Positions 8,931 to 18,898 of a stretch of DNA of 64,000 nucleotides are shown here, piece after piece. The notes under the pieces are model-generated. The model was given only the letters and a program-made list of their open reading frames with translations. It was not told where the DNA came from and did no database searches. The stretch covers positions 62,001 through 126,000 of the forward strand of contig NZ_JAHKPD010000018.1 in the NCBI RefSeq assembly GCF_018860245.1. The letters run 5' to 3'. The translations under genes and the position numbers were made by a program. The DNA comes from Pseudotamlana agarivorans (GTDB lineage Bacteria > Bacteroidota > Bacteroidia > Flavobacteriales > Flavobacteriaceae). Position 1 is the first letter of the stretch. Every line of letters starts with the position of its first letter.

Positions 8931-8964
8931 AAAACCCCATAAAGTTTAAACTTTATGGGGTTTT
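8931..8964. terminator. Perfectly palindromic bidirectional terminator
   Basis: A 34-base perfect palindrome (AAAACCCCATAAAG then its complement CTTTATGGGGTTTT). It reads as a terminator in both directions, serving pnp on the minus strand and anything read from 8751 on the plus strand. Confidence 0.85.
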
Positions 8965-8986
8965 ATAATATTAGCAAAAGAATAAA

Positions 8987-11230
8987 TTATTTATCCTCCC
9001 TAGGTTTTCTGTCATCACGACGGTTATCACGTCCGCGATTATCCCTACCTCTATTATCACGTCCACCAGAACGTTTATCATCTCTTGGTGGTCTGGCAAC
9101 ATAACCTTCTGGTTTTGGTAAGATAGCTTTACGAGATACTTTTTCTTTGCGTGTTCTTGGGTCAACTCCAAAGTACTTCACATCAAAAACGTCACCCATA
9201 TTAACAACGTCACTTACGTTTTCAGTACGTTCCCATGCTAATTCACTTACGTGTAATAACACTTCGTTTCCAGGAGCATCAAGATATTCTACAACAGCAC
9301 CAAAATCAAGCATTTTAATAACTTTTACTTCGTATACGCTACCTACTTCAGGTTTAAATAATAAAGAATCTATTTTAGCTTGAACAGCATCAATCCCTTC
9401 ATTACCAACTCCTAAAATTTCAACAATACCTTCTTCGGTTACTGGATCTTCGTTAATAACGATAGTGGTTCCAGTTTCTTTTTGCATTTCTTGAATTACT
9501 TTTCCTCCAGGTCCAATTAATGCACCAATAAATTCGTTAGGAATTCTTCTAGTAATCATTTTTGGAGAATGCTCTTTTACATCAGCATTAGGAGTAGCAA
9601 TTGTATCTGTGATTTTTTCTAAAATATGTAAACGACCGTCACGTGCTTGTTTTAAAGCGTTAACAAGAATTTCATAAGATAATCCTTTTACTTTAATATC
9701 CATTTGACAAGCTGTAATACCATCAGCCGTACCAGTTACTTTAAAGTCCATATCACCCAAGTGATCTTCATCTCCTAAAATATCAGATAATACTGCGTAT
9801 TTTCCTGATTCAGCATCAGAAATTAATCCCATGGCGATACCAGAAACTGGTTTAATCATTTGAACACCAGCATCCATAAGGGCCATGGTGCCAGAACAAA
9901 CTGTTGCCATTGAAGACGAACCGTTGCTTTCTAATACTTCAGATACCACACGAACCGTGTAAGGACAATCTGCTGGAATCATGCCTTTTAAAGCACGTTG
10001 TGCTAAGTTACCGTGTCCAACCTCTCTACGAGATGTTCCACGAATTGGTCTAGCTTCACCTGTACAAAAAGGAGGGAAGTTATAGTGTAAATAGAAACGT
10101 TCCTCACCTTCAAAAGATGGCATATCTATTTGCATAGCATCTCTAGAAGTTCCTAGAGTTACAGTGGCTAATGCTTGAGTTTCCCCACGAGTAAATATTG
10201 ACGACCCGTGTGTAGATGGTAAATAATCAACTTCACACCAGATTGGTCTAATTTCATCGGTTTTTCTACCGTCTAAACGCAAGCCTTCATTTAATGTTAA
10301 ATCTCTAACAGCTGCTTTTTCAGCTTTGCTGTAATATTTTGAAATTAATCCACCTAAATCGGCTAATTCTTCTTCAGAAAAAGTTGCTTTTATTTCTTCT
10401 TTAATTTCGGCGAAAGCAGCAGTTCTATCATGTTTTGCGGAAGCCGTTCTTGCTACAGCGTAAACTTTATCGTAAGCAAGCTCATGAATTTTTTGTGCTA
10501 GATCGGCATCTTCACGTTCTGGCTCATACTCACGAACTTCTTTTTTACCAAAAGCTTCAGCTAATTTAACTTGAGCAGCACATTGTACTTTAATGGCTTC
10601 GTGCGCAAATTTGATAGCCTCAGTCATTTCTTCTTCAGAAATCTCATCCATTTCACCTTCAACCATCATTACCGAATCAGCCGATGCTCCAATCATCATA
10701 TCGATGTCAGATTCTTCTAATTGCGCTCTGGTTGGGTTGATGATAAATTCTCCATTTATACGACCAACTCTGGCTTCAGAGATAGCACATTCAAATGGAA
10801 AATCAGACAATTGAATAGCGGCAGAAGCAGCTAATCCAGCCATAGCATCAGGCATAACATCTTCATCGTGAGACATTAATTGGATCATTACCTGAGTTTC
10901 AGAATGGTAATCTTTTGGGAATAACGGACGTAAAACACGGTCTACTAAACGCATGGTTAATACTTCACCGTCACTAGGTCTAGCTTCTCTTTTGAAGAAA
11001 CCACCTGGGTAACGTCCTGCAGCTGCAAATTTTTCGCGATAATCTACTGTTAAGGGTAAAAAATCAACATCAGCTTGCTTGTAATTGGAAACAACTGTAC
11101 ATAATAACATACATTTTCCTGATTGAACAACAACAGAGCCATGTGCCTGTTTTGCTAACTTTCCAGTTTCAATAGAAATTTCTCTACCGTCACCTAGGTC
11201 TATGACCTCTTTAAAAACTTGTGGAATCAT
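8987..11230 (-). CDS. pnp: Polynucleotide phosphorylase
   Basis: A 747-residue exoribonuclease that degrades RNA phosphorolytically. It has the two RNase PH domains (first from about 10 to 140; second from about 310 to 530, with [17 protein letters not shown]), a KH domain (about 555-615; [17 protein letters not shown], GxxG intact) and an S1 domain (about 625-695). The C-terminus is a 35-40-residue tail rich in Arg, Asp and Asn with repeated [10 protein letters not shown] units, longer than in E. coli Pnp. It is downstream of rpsO, the usual bacterial pairing, but a terminator lies between the two. Confidence 0.97.
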   Translation of the reverse strand: MIPQVFKEVIDLGDGREISIETGKLAKQAHGSVVVQSGKCMLLCTVVSNYKQADVDFLPLTVDYREKFAAAGRYPGGFFKREARPSDGEVLTMRLVDRVLRPLFPKDYHSETQVMIQLMSHDEDVMPDAMAGLAASAAIQLSDFPFECAISEARVGRINGEFIINPTRAQLEESDIDMMIGASADSVMMVEGEMDEISEEEMTEAIKFAHEAIKVQCAAQVKLAEAFGKKEVREYEPEREDADLAQKIHELAYDKVYAVARTASAKHDRTAAFAEIKEEIKATFSEEELADLGGLISKYYSKAEKAAVRDLTLNEGLRLDGRKTDEIRPIWCEVDYLPSTHGSSIFTRGETQALATVTLGTSRDAMQIDMPSFEGEERFYLHYNFPPFCTGEARPIRGTSRREVGHGNLAQRALKGMIPADCPYTVRVVSEVLESNGSSSMATVCSGTMALMDAGVQMIKPVSGIAMGLISDAESGKYAVLSDILGDEDHLGDMDFKVTGTADGITACQMDIKVKGLSYEILVNALKQARDGRLHILEKITDTIATPNADVKEHSPKMITRRIPNEFIGALIGPGGKVIQEMQKETGTTIVINEDPVTEEGIVEILGVGNEGIDAVQAKIDSLLFKPEVGSVYEVKVIKMLDFGAVVEYLDAPGNEVLLHVSELAWERTENVSDVVNMGDVFDVKYFGVDPRTRKEKVSRKAILPKPEGYVARPPRDDKRSGGRDNRGRDNRGRDNRRDDRKPREDK

Positions 11231-11411
11231 AAATTTTGTAATACTAAATTAAACAATGGTCGTTGTGTTGTTGTGTGTAGTGTTGTGTATGACCAATGAA
11301 AAACTGTAATTAGCTTCTTCAATGCGTAGTTTAAACTCTGCGCTAGAGTTATTTATTTCTTGATTTTATCTGTAAAATTTGATAAAATCGATAAAGGCTA
11401 AGATAAAAAAA

Positions 11412-11431
11412 AGAGGCTAATTAAAGCCTCT
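11412..11431 (-). terminator. Terminator between rpsO and pnp
   Basis: AGAGGC and GCCTCT form a stem with an 8-base loop. On the minus strand it is followed by TTTTTTTTATC. It lies 8 bases after the rpsO stop, so pnp is reached by read-through or by its own promoter. Confidence 0.75.
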
Positions 11432-11438
11432 TTTTTTC

Positions 11439-11708
11439 TTATTTTCTTAATCCTAATTCTTTCACTATGGCACGATATCTTAAGATATCTTTCTTAGTTA
11501 AGTAATCTAGTAAGCTTCTTCTTTTACCTACTAATTTCACTAATGAACGCTCAGTGTTAAAATCTTTACGATTCTTTTTTAAGTGCTCTGTTAAGTGATT
11601 AATTCTTTGTGTAAACAAAGCAATTTGTCCTTCTGCTGAACCAGTATCGTTTTTCCCGTTACCGTGTTTTGCAAACATCTCTTGCTTTTCTTCTTTTGAT
11701 AAATACAT
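11439..11708 (-). CDS. rpsO: 30S ribosomal protein S15
   Basis: An 89-residue protein starting MYLSKEEKQEMF. A longer in-frame start exists 57 bases upstream, but that extension overlaps the predicted promoter and is not part of S15. Family motifs are intact: HGNGKNDTGSAEGQIALFTQRINHLTEHLK and LVKLVGKRRSLLDYL. S15 binds 16S rRNA in the platform of the small subunit early in assembly. Confidence 0.97.
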   Translation of the reverse strand: MYLSKEEKQEMFAKHGNGKNDTGSAEGQIALFTQRINHLTEHLKKNRKDFNTERSLVKLVGKRRSLLDYLTKKDILRYRAIVKELGLRK

Positions 11709-11762
11709 GCTAATATTATTGTAAATGATTTTTATGTACACGAAAGGTTTTCTTTCGAGCGG

Positions 11763-11770
11763 CAAATATA
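11763..11770 (-). promoter_or_regulatory. Putative -7 box of the rpsO promoter
   Basis: Minus strand TATATTTG is a perfect TAnnTTTG match 55 bases upstream of the S15 start. The -33 element is weak. Confidence 0.5.
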
Positions 11771-11877
11771 CTAACTTTTTTGTGTTTGAAAGTTTTTTTA
11801 CGTAACTTTTACTAATTATTCCCTTGGATTATAGTAGATCGTATTATTTAATTGTTTTTAACTACAACCCCTTATAA

Positions 11878-12990
11878 ATGAAGAAAGCACTATTCTCTCA
11901 AAGTAACTTTCCTGATACTTACGATTCTTTAGAAAGCATTTTTAACAATACCTATAATGGAATTGCCATATTAACTTTAGATGGTGACTGGATAAAGGTT
12001 AACGATAGTGTGTGTGAACTCTTTGGTTATACTAGGTTAGAGTTGTTCAATATGAACATTGAAAATATAATCTTTAGGGAAGACTTAGGTGTACACCAAA
12101 TTAAATATGAGCGGTTACTTCAAGGTAAAGTTGATCGCTATCGTGTTAGGCAGCGTTATTTTCATAAAGACGGTTCTGTTATTTGGGTCTTAATCTCTGT
12201 GTCTCTAATTGCAAATGCCGATGGATCTCCTGGACAAATGATTTGGCAGTTTTCGGATATTACGAACCGTAAAAGAAATCAAGATAAGTTAAAGCTTATG
12301 TTAAGCGTTGTGAGAGAGCAAAACGAAAGGTTAACGGCTTTCGCCGACATTATAACACATAATTTGCGATCCCATTCAGGAAACTTATCTACAATTAAAG
12401 GTTTTATGGAGGAAGAGTTTTCTTGGCTCAAGGATAATGAAAACTTTGAGCTTCTATCTCACGCCATTGACAACCTTGAGGAAACGGTTTCACATTTAAC
12501 CCAAGTAGCCAAAATAAAACAAGTAGATTCTAGTGAGGTGAAACATTTGAATTTGTACGACTATGTTGATAAAGCAATTTATACCGTAGCCGCTTTTGCA
12601 AAAAACACCGAAACGACCATTACAAATAAGGTAGATGAAGAAATATTTGTTAAAGGAATACCTGCTTATTTAGATAGTATTATTTTAAACTTTTTAACCA
12701 ATGCGATAAAGTATCGTGACGACGAACGAACGGCTAAAGTTAAATTGGATGCTGTTAAAGAAAAAGGGTATGTTATTCTCAAAATCAGTGATAATGGCAA
12801 AGGCATTGATTTAGAAAAATATGGTAATAAACTTTTTCAAATGTATAAAACTTTTCACTCAAACAAAGACGCCATTGGTATTGGTTTGTTTATTACAAAA
12901 AACCATATTGAATCTTTAGGCGGTAAAGTAAAGGTGGCTAGCAAAGTAGGAGTAGGTAGTGAGTTTTCAATATATTTTAAAAGCGCATAA
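11878..12990 (+). CDS. Soluble PAS-domain sensor histidine kinase
   Basis: A 370-residue cytosolic kinase with no membrane segments. A PAS domain spans about 15-110 with its PAC motif (MIWQFSDITNRKRNQ) at about 121-135. The dimerisation/phosphoacceptor box is ADIITHNLRSHSGNL with His161. The ATP-binding domain follows, with N-box NFLTNAIKYRDD, G1 DNGKGID and G2 IGIGLFITKNHIE. It senses an internal signal through PAS, perhaps via a bound cofactor, and phosphorylates an unknown partner: no response regulator gene is adjacent. It ends at a shared terminator. Confidence 0.92.
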   Translation: MKKALFSQSNFPDTYDSLESIFNNTYNGIAILTLDGDWIKVNDSVCELFGYTRLELFNMNIENIIFREDLGVHQIKYERLLQGKVDRYRVRQRYFHKDGSVIWVLISVSLIANADGSPGQMIWQFSDITNRKRNQDKLKLMLSVVREQNERLTAFADIITHNLRSHSGNLSTIKGFMEEEFSWLKDNENFELLSHAIDNLEETVSHLTQVAKIKQVDSSEVKHLNLYDYVDKAIYTVAAFAKNTETTITNKVDEEIFVKGIPAYLDSIILNFLTNAIKYRDDERTAKVKLDAVKEKGYVILKISDNGKGIDLEKYGNKLFQMYKTFHSNKDAIGIGLFITKNHIESLGGKVKVASKVGVGSEFSIYFKSA

Positions 12991-12994
12991 AAAA

Positions 12995-13018
12995 ACCTGT
13001 TTTAAATCTAAAACAGGT
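12995..13018. terminator. Bidirectional terminator (histidine kinase / accD)
   Basis: ACCTGTTTT and AAAACAGGT form a 9-bp stem with a 6-base loop; there is an A-run before and a T-rich stretch after. It serves the converging kinase gene and accD. Confidence 0.8.
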
Positions 13019-13043
13019 CTTTTATTATGTGTTCTTCTAAGAG

Positions 13044-13901
13044 TTAAGCTCTTAAAGGTTGATTTAAAACTAAATCTAAGTATTGGTTTACCTTGTTTTT
13101 CAATTCTTTACGTTGCGTAATAAAATCTAAGAAACCGTGCTCCATTAAAAATTCTGAAGTTTGGAAACCTTCTGGTAAATCTTTACCAGTGGTGTCTTTT
13201 ACAATTCTAGGTCCAGCAAAACCAATTAAAGCACCTGGTTCAGCAATGTTAATGTCTCCCAACATTGCAAAAGAAGCCGTAATACCTCCTGTGGTTGGAT
13301 CTGTACATAATGAGATATAAGGAATCCCAGCATCTGCTAACTGTGCTAGTTTTACCGATGTTTTTGCTAATTGCATAAGGGATAACGCTGCCTCCATCAT
13401 ACGAGCTCCTCCTGATTTTGAAATAATCATTAAAGGTATATTGTTTTTAAGGGAATGATCTGCAGCACGCGCAATTTTTTCACCTACAACACTACCCATT
13501 GAACCTCCTATAAAGGCAAAATCCATACAGGCAACAACCAAGTCTTTACCTTTAGATTTTCCTACTGCAGTACGAACAGCATCCTTTAAGTTGGTTTTGG
13601 TTTGAGCCGTTTTTAAACGGTCTGGGTATTTTTTTGTATCCTCAAATTTTAAAGGGTCTTTAGATTCTAAGTTGATATCTAACTCTTTAAATGTATTATC
13701 GTCAAAAAGAATTTCAAAATATTCTTTACTGCCTATTCTTACGTGGTAGCCATCCTCCGGACTTACATAGAAGTTCTTTTCTAATTCTTCTGTGTCTACA
13801 ATTTTACCAGTTGGAGATTTGTACCATAACCCTTTTGGGGTGTCTTTCTTCTCTTCGGTCTTTGTTGTAATACCTTTTGTTGTTCTTTTAAACCAAGTCA
13901 T
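13044..13901 (-). CDS. accD: Acetyl-CoA carboxylase carboxyltransferase beta subunit
   Basis: A 285-residue subunit that, with AccA, transfers the carboxyl group from biotin to acetyl-CoA in the first step of fatty-acid synthesis. The crotonase-like core is intact ([57 protein letters not shown]). The N-terminal zinc ribbon found in most AccD is degenerate: the four Cys positions are Ser29, Gly32, Ser47 and Asp50 (YKSPTGK, YVSPEDG), so no zinc can bind in the usual way. Length is normal and it is monocistronic. Confidence 0.95.
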   Translation of the reverse strand: MTWFKRTTKGITTKTEEKKDTPKGLWYKSPTGKIVDTEELEKNFYVSPEDGYHVRIGSKEYFEILFDDNTFKELDINLESKDPLKFEDTKKYPDRLKTAQTKTNLKDAVRTAVGKSKGKDLVVACMDFAFIGGSMGSVVGEKIARAADHSLKNNIPLMIISKSGGARMMEAALSLMQLAKTSVKLAQLADAGIPYISLCTDPTTGGITASFAMLGDINIAEPGALIGFAGPRIVKDTTGKDLPEGFQTSEFLMEHGFLDFITQRKELKNKVNQYLDLVLNQPLRA

Positions 13902-14131
13902 ATTGATTAGTATATTTTAGTTTTTAGCTGAGCTAAAAAATGTGTGTTCAAAATAAAATGTTATCAAGGTACTTGATCTTAATTTTTAGCATCTATCAAA
14001 AATAAATTCAATACTAAAAAAACAAGAAAAAGCCTGACTACAAAATTAAGACTTTTTTTAAATTTCTAGTAATGACATTCAGGTTTTATTAGGAATGCAT
14101 CTGTATTTCTCTGAAAAATAACATTTTAAGT

Positions 14132-14164
14132 AAAAAAGGTTCCGCAAGAAGCAGAACCTTTTTT
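14132..14164 (-). terminator. Terminator of fbaA
   Basis: AAAAAAGGTTC and GAACCTTTTTT form an 11-bp stem around an 11-base loop, about 30 bases after the fbaA stop on the minus strand. Confidence 0.8.
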
Positions 14165-14193
14165 ATAACATTTGTAGTAAATGTATCTAAAAC

Positions 14194-15261
14194 CTATAAA
14201 GTATTTACATTGTTAAGGTCTTCAAAAGCCTTTTTTAGTCGTTCCACGAATGTAGCTTCACCTTTACGCAGCCATACTCTAGGGTCATAATACTTTTTAT
14301 TTGGTGAGTCAGCACCATCAGGGTTACCTATTTGGGCTTTTAAATATTCAGATTTTTCACCCATATAATCTCTGATACCAGTCATGAATGCATATTGTAA
14401 GTCGGTATCGATATTCATTTTGATGACACCGTAGCTAATTCCTTCACGAATTTCTTCAACTGTCGATCCAGATCCACCATGGAAAACAAAATCAATGTGG
14501 TTATGTTCAACATTATACTTTTTAGAAATATATTCTTGAGAATTTTTTAAGATTTTTGGAGTTAATTTTACATTCCCTGGTTTGTAAACACCGTGAACGT
14601 TACCAAAAGCGGCTGCAATGGTAAATTGAGAACTTACTTTACTTAATTCTTCGTAGGCGTAAGCGACTTCTTCTGGTTGCGTGTATAATTTAGAATCATC
14701 TACATCCGAATTGTCTACACCATCTTCTTCTCCTCCTGTAATACCAAGCTCGATTTCTAAGGTCATTCCCATTTTGCTCATACGCTCTAAATAGGTCTTA
14801 CAAATAGCTATGTTCTCTTCGATAGGTTCTTCAGATAAATCAATCATGTGAGAACTGAATAAAGGTTTTCCTGTCTCAGCGAAATGTTTTTCACTAGCAT
14901 CTAATAAACCATCAATCCAAGGCAATAATTTTTTAGCACAATGGTCTGTATGTAAAATCACGGGTACACCATAGGCTTCAGCTAAAGTATGAACATGCTT
15001 AGCACCAGCAATACCACCAGCGATAGCAGACTTCTGCCCATCATTACTAAGGCCTTTTCCTGCATTAAATTGTGCGCCACCATTTGAAAACTGAATGATT
15101 ACTGGAGCATTTAAGTCTCTGGCAGTTTCTAAAACACCGTTTATAGTGTCAGATCCAATAACATTAACAGCTGGAAGAGCATAGTTATTATCTTTTGCAT
15201 GTTTGAATATAGCTTGAACTTCTTGTCCTGTAGCTACACCTGGTTTTATGTTATGTCCCAT
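14194..15261 (-). CDS. fbaA: Class II fructose-bisphosphate aldolase
   Basis: A 355-residue zinc-dependent aldolase that splits fructose 1,6-bisphosphate in glycolysis and forms it in gluconeogenesis. Class II signatures are present: LHTDHCAKKLLPWIDGLL (zinc His and catalytic Asp), IELGITGGEEDGVDN, HGVYKPGNVKL, FVFHGGSGS and INIDTDLQ-type MNIDTDLQYAF. Its length places it in the IIA (E. coli FbaA) group. It is monocistronic. Confidence 0.97.
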   Translation of the reverse strand: MGHNIKPGVATGQEVQAIFKHAKDNNYALPAVNVIGSDTINGVLETARDLNAPVIIQFSNGGAQFNAGKGLSNDGQKSAIAGGIAGAKHVHTLAEAYGVPVILHTDHCAKKLLPWIDGLLDASEKHFAETGKPLFSSHMIDLSEEPIEENIAICKTYLERMSKMGMTLEIELGITGGEEDGVDNSDVDDSKLYTQPEEVAYAYEELSKVSSQFTIAAAFGNVHGVYKPGNVKLTPKILKNSQEYISKKYNVEHNHIDFVFHGGSGSTVEEIREGISYGVIKMNIDTDLQYAFMTGIRDYMGEKSEYLKAQIGNPDGADSPNKKYYDPRVWLRKGEATFVERLKKAFEDLNNVNTL

Positions 15262-15394
15262 AATAAATAATTGTTTTTTGTATGTTAGTTTGGTATAAAA
15301 GTAAACAAATTTGGACTAACTCTAGAGTGTTTTATACGGCTAAAACGTTAAAAGAATACTAAAACGTTGTAGTGAAAGGCCGCAAAAATTCAGG

Positions 15395-17929
15395 CTAAAA
15401 GGGGTAATTTATACCAATGTTATATACCGCATTGGAGAAATTGTAGTCTTGAAACCACCTGCTGCCTTTATTATAGGATGGGTCGTGGGTTTTAAATCCA
15501 ACATCAAAACGAAAAACAAAAAAACTAAAGTCATATCTAAGTCCGACGCCAGATCCTACCGCCAAGTCTTTAAGCGATTTAAAGCCAGTAAAAGTAGCAC
15601 CTTCGTCCGTCACGTTATCTAAAACATTATATATATTACCAACATCTACAAAAACGGCTCCGTAAAAATTATGGAAAATATTAAACCGTTGTTCGGCATT
15701 AAAAGCTAGTTTTAAATTAGCTTCATTAAATTCATCTGTTGTTTGCGAGCTTCCTGGACCCAAGCTATAGGCCGTCCATGCTCTATTGTCGTTAGGACCA
15801 CCTGCGAAAAAACTTCGAGAAAAGGGTATGCTGTTTGAGTTTCCATAGGGTATAGCAATACCTAAAAAACTTCTAAAGGCTAGGATGTTTTTTTTGCCTA
15901 AATCCCAGTGTTTTATATATTCAATTTCTGTTTTTATAAATTGAGAATAGGCCACATCGAATAGTGTGTTTCGCCCCTCATCATCTTCTTTTAGTTTTAA
16001 AAGATTTGAACCTAATGAGAGTAAATTTCCTGCAGGCTCCAATTTAAAACGGAAAATAGAGTAATCTTCATCAAACAGATTCGCGCGTTCGTTTACTGTG
16101 ACACTCCAACTAGCAGATAAAATAAGGTTGTTTTCTGTTAGTCGATTTTTACGTTCACTAATGCTATTTATAGTGTTATATTGATTGTCTGAAAATTCAG
16201 GAGGGGGAGGAACCGTAGTGGCATATTCAATAAAATCGTTTGCCTGATCAGGAATCTCTAAGGTTTCATCTGGGCCAATATAATTCACATCCTGCGCAAT
16301 GTCATTTAAGGATTCAAATGAATTTTGATACACATTAAAATAGGCGTCAACATTTAAATTTTGCACGTATTGCACATTAAAAACTTCCAGTCTATTTGTA
16401 ACAGTTTTGTTAGGGGACCAATTATAATTAAAACTACCTCCCAAAGTTTGTTTGTCTAGCCCAATATTAGTTTGACTGGTCATGGCCAAATTAATATTGG
16501 TGGTAGGAGACATGTATTTAGGAATTAAATGTTTTGTGTAAAATGGCGAGAAAAACCTTGGGATAGTTAATCTGAAATCGATTCCATATTCAATAATGTC
16601 GAAAAAAGCATTACTGGTGTTGTTTTTGTTATTGGCTTCTTTGGACGAGCCAATTGATCCCTTTCCTGCAATTTCTAAGGTTTCGGCACCTCTAAAAATA
16701 TTACGCATTAACAAGCTTGGGTTTAATGAGAAACCTAATGTTTGAATATTACTAGTAGAAACATCGGTGCTAAATCCTAGGCTGAATTTTTTTAAGGGTG
16801 TTAATTTAATAGTATCGGTTATCGTATTGTCAAGGCGTTCGGTTACTTCGATGTTTGGATATCTAAATGTTCGCAATTCTTTTAAATGACGGTAGGTGTT
16901 AACCATGTCTTGGTCTCTAAAAACGTCTCCTGGTTTTATAAAAATAGCGTCTACAATAGCCTTGGGCTGATGCTTCATTTTACCATAACTGTAAAATTTA
17001 TAACCGTTAAACGAAATAGAGTCTTGAAATGGTTTTCCGCGATTTTCAAAAGAGTAGTCTGTAACAACATTAACATCACTAATGGTATAAATCTCAAAAG
17101 GTTCTCTTCTTATGGAGTCATGGGTACGTATCGAGCGATTTTGAATAGTTAAGCCTACGTTTACCTTTTTATTGGTGCCAATGGTGTCAATTTCAAAAGT
17201 GATATAATCTTGGTTAAAATGATACACTCCAGAATTACGTAATCTCGTTGAAATTCTTTTACGCTCATCATCAAAATTAACTGTTTTATATTGAGCATTC
17301 GTTTTTATAAAAGATTCGGCTTTATAACGGTCATAAAGCGATTTAACCTTGGGAGATTTAATCTTTTCGGTAATCGAATCAATTAAAAAACCTGGACCTG
17401 TTTTTACATCATACTTTATAGTCGCTTTTTTATTGTCTTCCTCAATAATATCGTATTCAGCAGAAGCATTAAACCAGCCATTGTTAATATAGTAAGCTTC
17501 TAAACGATTAACCGATTTCTTAGCCTTGCTTTCATTAATAATAACAGGAGCTTCACCAGTTTCTTTGAGCCAATTATTAAAGCCGATGGCAGAACTTTTC
17601 AAATTATCAACCTGTTTTTGTGAATATCTTCTTTTTAGACGTTCTCTGCGCTTTGGGTTTTTATCAAGCCAAGCCTCAAAAATAGAGTCTCTATTTGGTC
17701 GTGCTGTATTATAGATGTTTAATCTTAAAGGAACACCAAATAAATTACTATTAGGATGTTGATAAAGTAGATTTTCAGTCTTTTCTGAATTGTCTTTTTT
17801 TTCATTTACAAACACTTCGTTTTCTAATAATAACAGTTCACTATCATTAACTCTTTTTACAGTATCACAGGAGTAAATATACCCTATGATGCATGCTAAA
17901 ATGAATATTTTTAAGTGCTGTTTTTTCAA
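15395..17929 (-). CDS. tamL: TamL-type BamA-family outer-membrane assembly lipoprotein
   Basis: An 844-residue Omp85-family protein. The N-terminus is a lipoprotein signal (Cys21, IYSCDTVKRV), which marks the Bacteroidota TamA variant TamL. POTRA-type domains occupy about 120-375 (EAYYINNGWF, LRNSGVYHF, YRHLKELRTFR), and a 16-stranded barrel follows, ending in YNIGINYPF. The lid-lock motif region near 690-705 includes FFAGGPNDNRAWTAYSLGPG. It should insert or export outer-membrane or surface material together with TamB, which is not in this window. It is divergent from the SpoU methyltransferase gene. Confidence 0.9.
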   Translation of the reverse strand: MKKQHLKIFILACIIGYIYSCDTVKRVNDSELLLLENEVFVNEKKDNSEKTENLLYQHPNSNLFGVPLRLNIYNTARPNRDSIFEAWLDKNPKRRERLKRRYSQKQVDNLKSSAIGFNNWLKETGEAPVIINESKAKKSVNRLEAYYINNGWFNASAEYDIIEEDNKKATIKYDVKTGPGFLIDSITEKIKSPKVKSLYDRYKAESFIKTNAQYKTVNFDDERKRISTRLRNSGVYHFNQDYITFEIDTIGTNKKVNVGLTIQNRSIRTHDSIRREPFEIYTISDVNVVTDYSFENRGKPFQDSISFNGYKFYSYGKMKHQPKAIVDAIFIKPGDVFRDQDMVNTYRHLKELRTFRYPNIEVTERLDNTITDTIKLTPLKKFSLGFSTDVSTSNIQTLGFSLNPSLLMRNIFRGAETLEIAGKGSIGSSKEANNKNNTSNAFFDIIEYGIDFRLTIPRFFSPFYTKHLIPKYMSPTTNINLAMTSQTNIGLDKQTLGGSFNYNWSPNKTVTNRLEVFNVQYVQNLNVDAYFNVYQNSFESLNDIAQDVNYIGPDETLEIPDQANDFIEYATTVPPPPEFSDNQYNTINSISERKNRLTENNLILSASWSVTVNERANLFDEDYSIFRFKLEPAGNLLSLGSNLLKLKEDDEGRNTLFDVAYSQFIKTEIEYIKHWDLGKKNILAFRSFLGIAIPYGNSNSIPFSRSFFAGGPNDNRAWTAYSLGPGSSQTTDEFNEANLKLAFNAEQRFNIFHNFYGAVFVDVGNIYNVLDNVTDEGATFTGFKSLKDLAVGSGVGLRYDFSFFVFRFDVGFKTHDPSYNKGSRWFQDYNFSNAVYNIGINYPF

Positions 17930-18001
17930 ATGAAAAATAGTTAATTCAGGTTTAATAGCGTTTTTCTTAAATGAAGTATTCTAATAAGATTATTTAAGAT
18001 T

Positions 18002-18009
18002 CAAAAATA
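18002..18009 (-). promoter_or_regulatory. Putative -7 box of the tamL promoter
   Basis: Minus strand TATTTTTG matches TAnnTTTG, 73 bases before the tamL start. No clear -33 box. Confidence 0.35.
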
Positions 18010-18100
18010 CAGTATTTAAGCTAAAAAATGTATTTTATTAAATCTAGTCTAGGTAAATCTTATAATTATTTTCTTTTCTTTATAAAAAATTTAAAAGTCC

Positions 18101-18826
18101 ATGCTTTCTAAAAGTCAGATCAAGTTAATAACCAGTTTAAAGCAAAAGAAATACAGGCAACAGCATGGTTTTTTTGTTGTTGAAGGCATAAAAACAATTC
18201 GCGAACTTCTAAATTCTGATTTAGAGCTGCATCAATTGTATACTACAGAATCTTTTGGCGAACACTTGGAGCGTGAAGTTTTAGTTTCTCATGCAGATTT
18301 AAAAAAAATCAGCTATTTATCGACTCCAAATACAGCGATGGCGCTTTTTAAAATGCCTGAACCTAAACCTATTCAAGAAAACAAACTGATTGTTGCTCTA
18401 GATGATGTTAGAGACCCTGGGAATTTAGGAACTATAATTCGATTATGCGATTGGTTTGGTATTCAAGATTTAATATGTAGTAAGCAAACAGTAGATTGTT
18501 ATAATCCGAAAGTTATTCAGGCTACTATGGGGTCTATAACCCGAGTAAACATTAATTATGTTGATTTGGAAACATTTATCAAGGAGCAAAAAAGTACTGT
18601 TTTCGGGGCTTTTATGGAAGGCGAAAATGTATATGCTAATAAACTCCCTCGTGAGGGTGTATTGGTTATGGGTAATGAAGCCAATGGGGTTTCTGAAGCT
18701 GTTGAAAAATTAATTACTGCTAAGATTTCGATCCCTAGGTTTGGCGATTTACAGGCCACAGAAAGTTTAAATGTTGCAACAGCTACAGCTATTTTACTCA
18801 GCGAATTTAAAAGGGTGGCATTCTAA
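18101..18826 (+). CDS. SpoU/TrmH-family RNA 2'-O-methyltransferase
   Basis: A 241-residue SPOUT methyltransferase. The N-terminal substrate-binding domain carries KKYRQQHGFFVVEGIKTIREL; the knotted SAM-binding domain has motif 1 LDDVRDPGNLGTIIRLCDWFG, motif 2 VLVMGNEANGVSEAV and motif 3 IPRFGDLQATESLNVATATAI, all intact. These enzymes methylate ribose 2'-OH in 23S rRNA (for example G2251) or tRNA; the exact target cannot be told. It is divergent from tamL. Confidence 0.93.
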   Translation: MLSKSQIKLITSLKQKKYRQQHGFFVVEGIKTIRELLNSDLELHQLYTTESFGEHLEREVLVSHADLKKISYLSTPNTAMALFKMPEPKPIQENKLIVALDDVRDPGNLGTIIRLCDWFGIQDLICSKQTVDCYNPKVIQATMGSITRVNINYVDLETFIKEQKSTVFGAFMEGENVYANKLPREGVLVMGNEANGVSEAVEKLITAKISIPRFGDLQATESLNVATATAILLSEFKRVAF

Positions 18827-18898
18827 TCTATCTCACATTCAAAAATTTTTCAAAATTTGATGTTTTATTAATCAAGTTTTGAAATTATCAATAAGGGG

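Noticed and set aside
11709-11765. Longer N-terminus for S15
   Set aside because: The extra residues do not belong to the S15 family and overlap the TATATTTG promoter box.
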